This document shows positions 4,225 to 7,740 of a stretch of DNA of 7,740 bases, in pieces; position 1 is the first letter of the stretch, and each line of letters starts with the position of its first letter. The notes under the pieces are model-generated. The model was given only the letters and a program-made list of their open reading frames with translations, was not told the DNA's origin and did no database searches. The stretch comes from Verrucomicrobiota bacterium (GTDB lineage Bacteria; Verrucomicrobiota; Verrucomicrobiia; Verrucomicrobiales; Akkermansiaceae). The stretch is from NCBI GenBank assembly GCA_026397695.1, contig JAPLUJ010000512.1, positions 1 through 7,740 on the forward strand, read 5' to 3'. The translations under genes and the position numbers were made by a program.

Positions 4225-6573
4225 ATGAAAACAATCTGCTCCATTTCACTCGCCACCATGCTTCTTGCGGGTTGCGCAACCGCTGATGCGGATTCCGCAT
4301 CAACAGTCATCGTCTGCCCGAAAAACGCCCCGCCGCAAGTCAACCTCGCCGCCAAGGAACTACGTCGCTACATCTACCTTCGTACAGGTGAACTGTTACC
4401 CATTACGTCCACGGCCTCCGCGAAGTCCATCGCTTTGACGCAAGACCCAGGACTCACGACTCAAGAATATCGGCTGAAATCTTTCGGCGATTCCCTGGAG
4501 ATCGCCGGCGGCTCGGAAACCGCCGTACTCTATGGCACCTATGATTTTGCGGAAAAGCTCGGCGTGCGCTTCTACCTTCATGGCGACGTGGTCCCTGACA
4601 GCAAGATCCCGTTGCGGATGCCGCAACTCGACGAAACCCGCAAGCCGCTGTTCAATCTCCGCGGTGTCAACCCCTGGGGTTCGCATGCGTTCGGATTCGA
4701 CGCCTGGGGTGCCGATGACTACAAGTCCGTCATCACCCAGCTCACCAAGATGCGGATGAACTTCATCGGTATGCACTGCTACCCCGAAGGCCAGCCGTAC
4801 GCCGAACCCACCGTCTGGCTCGGGCCGGACGGCGACTTTGACGCGCATGGCAAGGTGAAGTCGAGTTATGTCTCGCGGTACTACAACACACTTTTCAAAC
4901 CATGTTGGGGAGGCTATGTCGCCAAGAAAACCGCCGACTATGACTTTGGCGGCGCGCTACTGTTTGAGGACGATGCCTGGGCGCCGGAAGTTATGCGCGG
5001 ACATTGTCCCGAGCCGAAAACTCCGGAATCCTGCAACGAGATCTTTAACCGTATGGGCGCGCAGTTCGGCGATGCCTTTACCTTCGCCCGCTCGCTCGGT
5101 GTGAAAACCTGCCTCGGCACCGAAGCGCCGATCACGCTGCCCAAGGCGCTCCGCGACCGGCTGAAGGCGGACGGCAAGAATCCCGACGATCCCGCCGTTA
5201 AACGCGAAATATATGAAGGTGCCTTCAAGCGGATTATGGCCGCCCATCCGTTGGATTATTATTGGATCTGGACGATCGAAAACTGGACCTGGGGCGACAA
5301 CAAACCGGCAGAGTACCAGGCCGTCGTCGCCGACATCAAGCTGGCAATCGAGGCGGCGAAGAATGTCAACGCCCCGTTCCAACTCGCGACCTGCGGCTGG
5401 GTGCTCGGCCCCGCGCACGACCGCGCCGCGCTCGACAACGACCTGCCCAAAAACATCCCGACCGCCGCCATCAGCCGGGCTCTCGGCTACACCGAGGTCG
5501 ATCCGGCGTTCGGCAAGATCAAAGGCCGTGACACCTGGTCCATTCCCTGGCTCGAGAGCGACGGCCATCAGGGACTTGCCGGCATCCAGCTCGTCGCCGG
5601 ACGCATGCGCCGCGACGCCGTGGACGCCCGCACTTACGGCTGCGCCGGCCTCATGGGCCTGCACTGGCGCACCGACAGCCTCGCCCCCAACGCCTCGGCG
5701 CTCGCCCTCGCCGCCTGGGACCAGCGTTGGAACATCGCCTCCGCACGGACACTGCCGGGGCAGGCCGACACACCAATGCCGCGCTCGCTACCCGTCGATG
5801 ATTTCTATGCGGACTTCGCAATAGCCAATTTCGGTTTGGCGGAGGTCGGCATGGTTTTTGTCGCCATCGACGGCAAGGTTCCCATGGCTGGCGTCAATGA
5901 TTGCCCTGCAATGAATCTCCCGCCAGACGGCACGCCTTGGGCTCAGGTCGCGCCACGCTACGCTTTCGTGGACCAATTCGAGGCGTTCCGACCGCAGGTC
6001 AAGGGCGCTGGCAACCTTGAGCGCTTCGATTGCTGGTTGAACACCTTCAAGTACTATCGCGCGCTGGCCAAGACCCGTTGCGCCATGGGCGCGAAAAATC
6101 CCGATGAGGTGATGAAAGGTTGGACTGAGGCCTACACCTGTCTGCTAGCGACCGTAAATTCGCCCGGCACGCTGGCGATGGTGGTCAACATGGAGAACAA
6201 GCCCGGCACCGGCCCGACCGTTGCGAAGGCCGCCGGCAAGCCGTTTCCCAAGGAATACCAAGGCGCGCCGCGTCTGATCGTGCCGTGCGTGCGGAGTGTC
6301 GTTGATAAAGGAGAGGTGCTTACTCTGAAAATACTCGCGCTGTCGGCTGCTCCGTGCCAGTCGGTGACCGTTCGTGTCCGTCCGCTGGGCAGCAAGGAGT
6401 GGCAAACCATCACTGCCAAGCATGTCACCCGCGCGGTTTACGCAGCCACCCTGCCTCTCGCCGCCGTGGATTTTGAATACCAAATCGTTGCGGAAATCGC
6501 AACCGGAGCCAAACTAACTTGGCCCGCCACCGCCCCGGAACAAAACCAAACCGTCATCATCATGGAGAAATGA
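4225..6573 (+). CDS. lipoprotein with GH67-N/DUF4838-like carbohydrate-active architecture
   Basis: The 782-residue product starts with a lipoprotein signal ending in the lipobox MLLAGC, lipidated at Cys17, so it should be anchored to a membrane facing the periplasm or exterior. Residues ~25-125 resemble the alpha-glucuronidase (GH67) N-terminal domain: NLAAKELRRYIYLRTGE (40-56) and YGTYDFAEKLGVRFYLHGD (103-121). A probable TIM-barrel part follows, with NLRGVNPWGSHAFGFDAWG (144-162), LFEDDAWAPE (246-255), CLGTEAP (296-302) and DYYWIWTIENWTWGDNK (344-360). A beta-rich C-terminal domain spans about 680-782. Acidic candidates for catalysis are Glu248/Asp249, Glu300 and Glu352. I expect a glycoside hydrolase acting on uronic-acid- or rhamnose-containing glycan, but the linkage cannot be read from the sequence. 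No strong ribosome site precedes the ATG. The gap to the porter fragment is 58 bases, and a possible terminator was not found there. Confidence 0.7.
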   Translation: MKTICSISLATMLLAGCATADADSASTVIVCPKNAPPQVNLAAKELRRYIYLRTGELLPITSTASAKSIALTQDPGLTTQEYRLKSFGDSLEIAGGSETAVLYGTYDFAEKLGVRFYLHGDVVPDSKIPLRMPQLDETRKPLFNLRGVNPWGSHAFGFDAWGADDYKSVITQLTKMRMNFIGMHCYPEGQPYAEPTVWLGPDGDFDAHGKVKSSYVSRYYNTLFKPCWGGYVAKKTADYDFGGALLFEDDAWAPEVMRGHCPEPKTPESCNEIFNRMGAQFGDAFTFARSLGVKTCLGTEAPITLPKALRDRLKADGKNPDDPAVKREIYEGAFKRIMAAHPLDYYWIWTIENWTWGDNKPAEYQAVVADIKLAIEAAKNVNAPFQLATCGWVLGPAHDRAALDNDLPKNIPTAAISRALGYTEVDPAFGKIKGRDTWSIPWLESDGHQGLAGIQLVAGRMRRDAVDARTYGCAGLMGLHWRTDSLAPNASALALAAWDQRWNIASARTLPGQADTPMPRSLPVDDFYADFAIANFGLAEVGMVFVAIDGKVPMAGVNDCPAMNLPPDGTPWAQVAPRYAFVDQFEAFRPQVKGAGNLERFDCWLNTFKYYRALAKTRCAMGAKNPDEVMKGWTEAYTCLLATVNSPGTLAMVVNMENKPGTGPTVAKAAGKPFPKEYQGAPRLIVPCVRSVVDKGEVLTLKILALSAAPCQSVTVRVRPLGSKEWQTITAKHVTRAVYAATLPLAAVDFEYQIVAEIATGAKLTWPATAPEQNQTVIIMEK
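6564..6567 (+). promoter_or_regulatory. ribosome binding site of the truncated signal-peptide gene
   Basis: GGAG lies eight bases before ATG at 6576, inside the last codons of the lipoprotein gene. It shows that the next reading frame was a genuine translationally coupled gene before it was broken. Confidence 0.6.
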
Positions 6574-6575
6574 AT

Positions 6576-6815
6576 ATGAGAACCATCACCGCCCTGCTCG
6601 TTCTCATTTTTGCAACCACGCTTTCCGCCACCGAGTACCACCCCCCCCTTGTTTTCCCGCCCTCCGGTCCGGCCACCGGATCTTCCATCGGCCTTCACCC
6701 CCAAAGATCGAAGATGGAGGATCGAAGATGGAGGATCGAAGATGGAGGATCGAAGATGGAGGATCGAAGATGGAGGATCGAAGATGGAGGATCGAAGATA
6801 GAGGATCGAAGATAG
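6576..6815 (+). pseudogene. secreted protein gene truncated after its signal peptide by repeat element copy 2
   Basis: From ATG 6576 the frame encodes MRTITALLVLIFATTLSA, a textbook Sec signal peptide, then TEYH. After that it becomes proline-rich and runs into the repeat flank, then the 14-bp array, ending at TAG 6813-6815 inside the array. Only about the first 22-25 codons look native; the remaining ~50 codons are repeat read-through (RWRIEDGGSKMED type). The mature start 'TEYH' is common in secreted right-handed beta-helix/DUF1565-type proteins, where it precedes a strand such as V-x-x-x-G-x-D, but this identity is a guess from four residues. The start is two bases past the lipoprotein stop, so the gene was the next member of the operon. 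Confidence 0.6.
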
Positions 6816-6901
6816 AGGATTTAAGATAGAGGATCGAAGATAGAGGATTGAAGATAGAGGATTCAAGATAGAGGATTGAAGATATAGGATCGAAGATGAG
6901 G
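6706..6901 (+). repeat. 14-bp tandem array, 14 units, copy 2
   Basis: Units 1-6 are identical GATCGAAGATGGAG. From unit 7 on nearly all carry GATAGAG instead of GATGGAG, with further changes: GATTTAAGATAGAG (unit 9), GATTCAAGATAGAG (unit 12), GATTGAAGATATAG (unit 13) and a degenerate last unit GATCGAAGATGAGG. The array is homogeneous at its left end and decayed toward its right. Confidence 0.97.
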
Positions 6902-6925
6902 GATCGCGCAAGGCTCCTCTTCATC

Positions 6926-6967
6926 CACAATCCACAATCCACAATCCGCAATCCACAATCCGCAATC
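6926..6967 (+). repeat. 7-bp tandem array, 6 units, copy 2
   Basis: Units in order: CACAATC three times, then CGCAATC, CACAATC, CGCAATC. This is the same pair of unit types as in copy 1, with the alternation limited to the right half. Confidence 0.95.
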
Positions 6968-6977
6968 TCACCCATTT

Positions 6978-7022
6978 CTCCGGTCCGGCCACCGGCTGTT
7001 TCAACGGCCTTCACCGCACAAG
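6978..7022 (+). repeat. right direct-repeat flank of element copy 2, with GC dyad
   Basis: CTCCGGTCCGGCCACCGGCT followed by CAACGGCCTTCACCG closely matches the left flank of the same copy (6662-6705) and both flanks of copy 1. A dyad CCGGT (6980-6984) / ACCGG (6991-6995) encloses CCGGCC. Confidence 0.85.
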
Positions 7023-7034
7023 CAAATTACAGAA

Positions 7035-7470
7035 ATGAGAAATACCGAAAACCACCACACCATGCGGCGCTTTGCGGCCGGTCTCATTGCCGGCATTGGG
7101 ATCCTGTCCTGCATGCCGGCCGCTGGCGCCGCGGAATTGACCAACCTGCGGTGCGAATACCTCGCCGGTCCCTTGGGCATTGAAGTGCAGAAGCCCCGGC
7201 TGAGTTGGGTCATTAAGTCGGGACGCCGCGGTGATCGTCAGAGCGCCTATCAGATTCTGGTGGCGGGTTCGGAAGAATCGCTGAAGAATGACCAGGGCGA
7301 TCTGTGGGACAGTGGCAAGGTGGCATCGGATCAGAGCATACAGGTTGCTTATCACGGTACGCCGTTACATTCGAGCCAACGCTGTTACTGGAAGGTTCGG
7401 GGGCATGAATGGTGGATGCGTCACTTTTGAGGCGGGTTCCGGGAAATACCATTTCAGCAGTGAGCGCTGA
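7035..7470 (+). pseudogene. alpha-L-rhamnosidase (GH78-type) with internal deletion: N-terminal domain joined out of frame to the last ~20 codons
   Basis: The first frame (ATG 7035, or the better-shaped signal-peptide start ATG 7062) gives MRRFAAGLIAGIGILSC with cleavage near AGA/AE, then LRCEYLAGPLGIEVQKPRLS, then AYQILVAGS, LWDSGKVASD and CYWKVR. This is the N-terminal beta-sandwich that opens bacterial alpha-L-rhamnosidases. Right after CYWKVR the frame turns to unrelated residues and stops at 7430. In the next frame the same DNA reads GMNGGCVTFEAGSGKYHFSS and stops at 7468-7470, which resembles the extreme C-terminus of the same enzymes (..AVFEVGSGxYRF..). The catalytic (alpha/alpha)6 barrel, normally several hundred residues, is missing. 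The junction is near 7398-7405, at a GGGGG run. The remnant cannot be an active enzyme. Confidence 0.75.
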
Positions 7471-7473
7471 TAG

Positions 7474-7740
7474 GGATTCATTCTAGAAAAAAGGAACGAG
7501 AAAAAACCAAGGGGAAATTACGCTGAGAACGAAATTGAAGTTGACGATTATGCTAGCACCATACTGGTTCGACCAACGCCCGGCATAGGAAGCCCCCGGA
7601 GGTTCCGCTTGGCGATGGCCGCATTCTCGTTCTGGAATAAACCTGACCCCCGAAGGCATCCACACCCCAAGAATCCGCTACCCGAAGATTTCCCAAAAAA
7701 TCCTTGGCAACGTGGACAGGATAGGTATTTTCGCGTTTGA
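7474..7740 (+). other. start-less open frame in an otherwise featureless stretch
   Basis: After tandem stops (TGA 7468-7470, TAG 7471-7473) this frame is open to TGA at 7738-7740. It has no ATG before codon 45 and no ribosome site. It encodes a lysine-rich start, an acidic patch (ENEIEVDDY), then a Pro/Arg/His-rich tail (e.g. NKPDPRRHPHPKNPLPEDFP). I do not recognise it. It may be the end of a decayed gene or chance. I see no RNA gene or terminator here. Confidence 0.2.

Larger units (their letters stand above)
6652..7025 (+). repeat. composite repeat element, copy 2
   Basis: Same layout and orientation as copy 1 at 1063-1360: left flank (CTCCGGTCCGGCCACCGGAT at 6662, to about 6705), fourteen 14-bp units (6706-6901), 24-bp spacer (6902-6925), six 7-bp units (6926-6967), link TCACCCATT, and right flank (6978-7025). 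The spacer is near-identical to copy 1 (CGCGCAAGGCTCCTCTTCAT). The length difference from copy 1 is explained almost entirely by six extra 14-bp units and one fewer 7-bp unit. On the left it cuts the signal-peptide gene; on the right it ends about ten bases before the rhamnosidase start. Confidence 0.92.

Noticed and set aside
6438..7014. Minus-strand open frames across repeat copy 2 (IVDCGLW and SSILYLRSSI repeats)
   Set aside because: Same artefact as at copy 1; they also overlap the well-supported lipoprotein and rhamnosidase sequences.
7494..7632. 9-bp perfect inverted repeat GAACGAGAA / TTCTCGTTC
   Set aside because: A match this short over ~140 bases is expected by chance fairly often, and no associated feature supports it.

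Overview
The window looks like a Verrucomicrobiota genome, with GC in the high fifties by eye. Three observations point there. The minus-strand gene at the left edge has the N-terminal pattern of 'Verru_Chthon cassette protein A' pseudopilin-like proteins. A short minus-strand remnant next to it ends in the '..TLTD...FYRAIRN' style common at the C-termini of large secreted verrucomicrobial proteins. The central cluster mixes URO-D-family proteins, a sugar porter, a DUF4838-like lipoprotein and an alpha-L-rhamnosidase, as in the glycan-utilisation loci of this phylum. The assignment is inference from protein style; there is no rRNA in the window.

Layout. Positions 1-843 (minus) hold the 5' part of the pseudopilin-like gene, which runs off the left edge. 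Positions 976-1062 (minus) hold the last ~29 codons of a gene whose body is missing. Positions 1063-1360 are copy 1 of a composite repeat element. The catabolic cluster then runs on the plus strand: two URO-D/MtaA-like proteins (1538-2566 and 2581-3723), a C-terminal fragment of an MFS sugar porter (3729-4166), and a 782-residue lipoprotein resembling GH67-N/DUF4838 carbohydrate-active proteins (4225-6573). At 6576 a signal-peptide gene starts but is cut within about 22-25 codons by copy 2 of the element (6652-7025). Beyond it is an alpha-L-rhamnosidase (GH78-type) reduced to its N-terminal domain plus its last ~20 codons (7035-7470). Positions 7474-7740 hold no convincing gene.

The most unusual structure is the composite repeat, present twice in the same orientation about 5.6 kb apart and bracketing the cluster. 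Its order is: a flank with a small GC-rich dyad; a 14-bp tandem array (8 or 14 units); a conserved 24/25-bp spacer; a 7-bp tandem array (7 or 6 units); then a second copy of the flank in direct orientation. On the plus strand the first array is made of heptads beginning GAT, and on the minus strand so is the second, so the two arrays converge. Each copy touches a broken gene: the C-terminal remnant at copy 1 and the N-terminal remnant at copy 2. Two further genes (sugar porter and rhamnosidase) appear to have lost their middles. I read the locus as a carbohydrate-catabolism cluster under active decay or rearrangement, with the element as a likely recombination substrate. The gene functions rest on family resemblance; the rearrangement model is inference.
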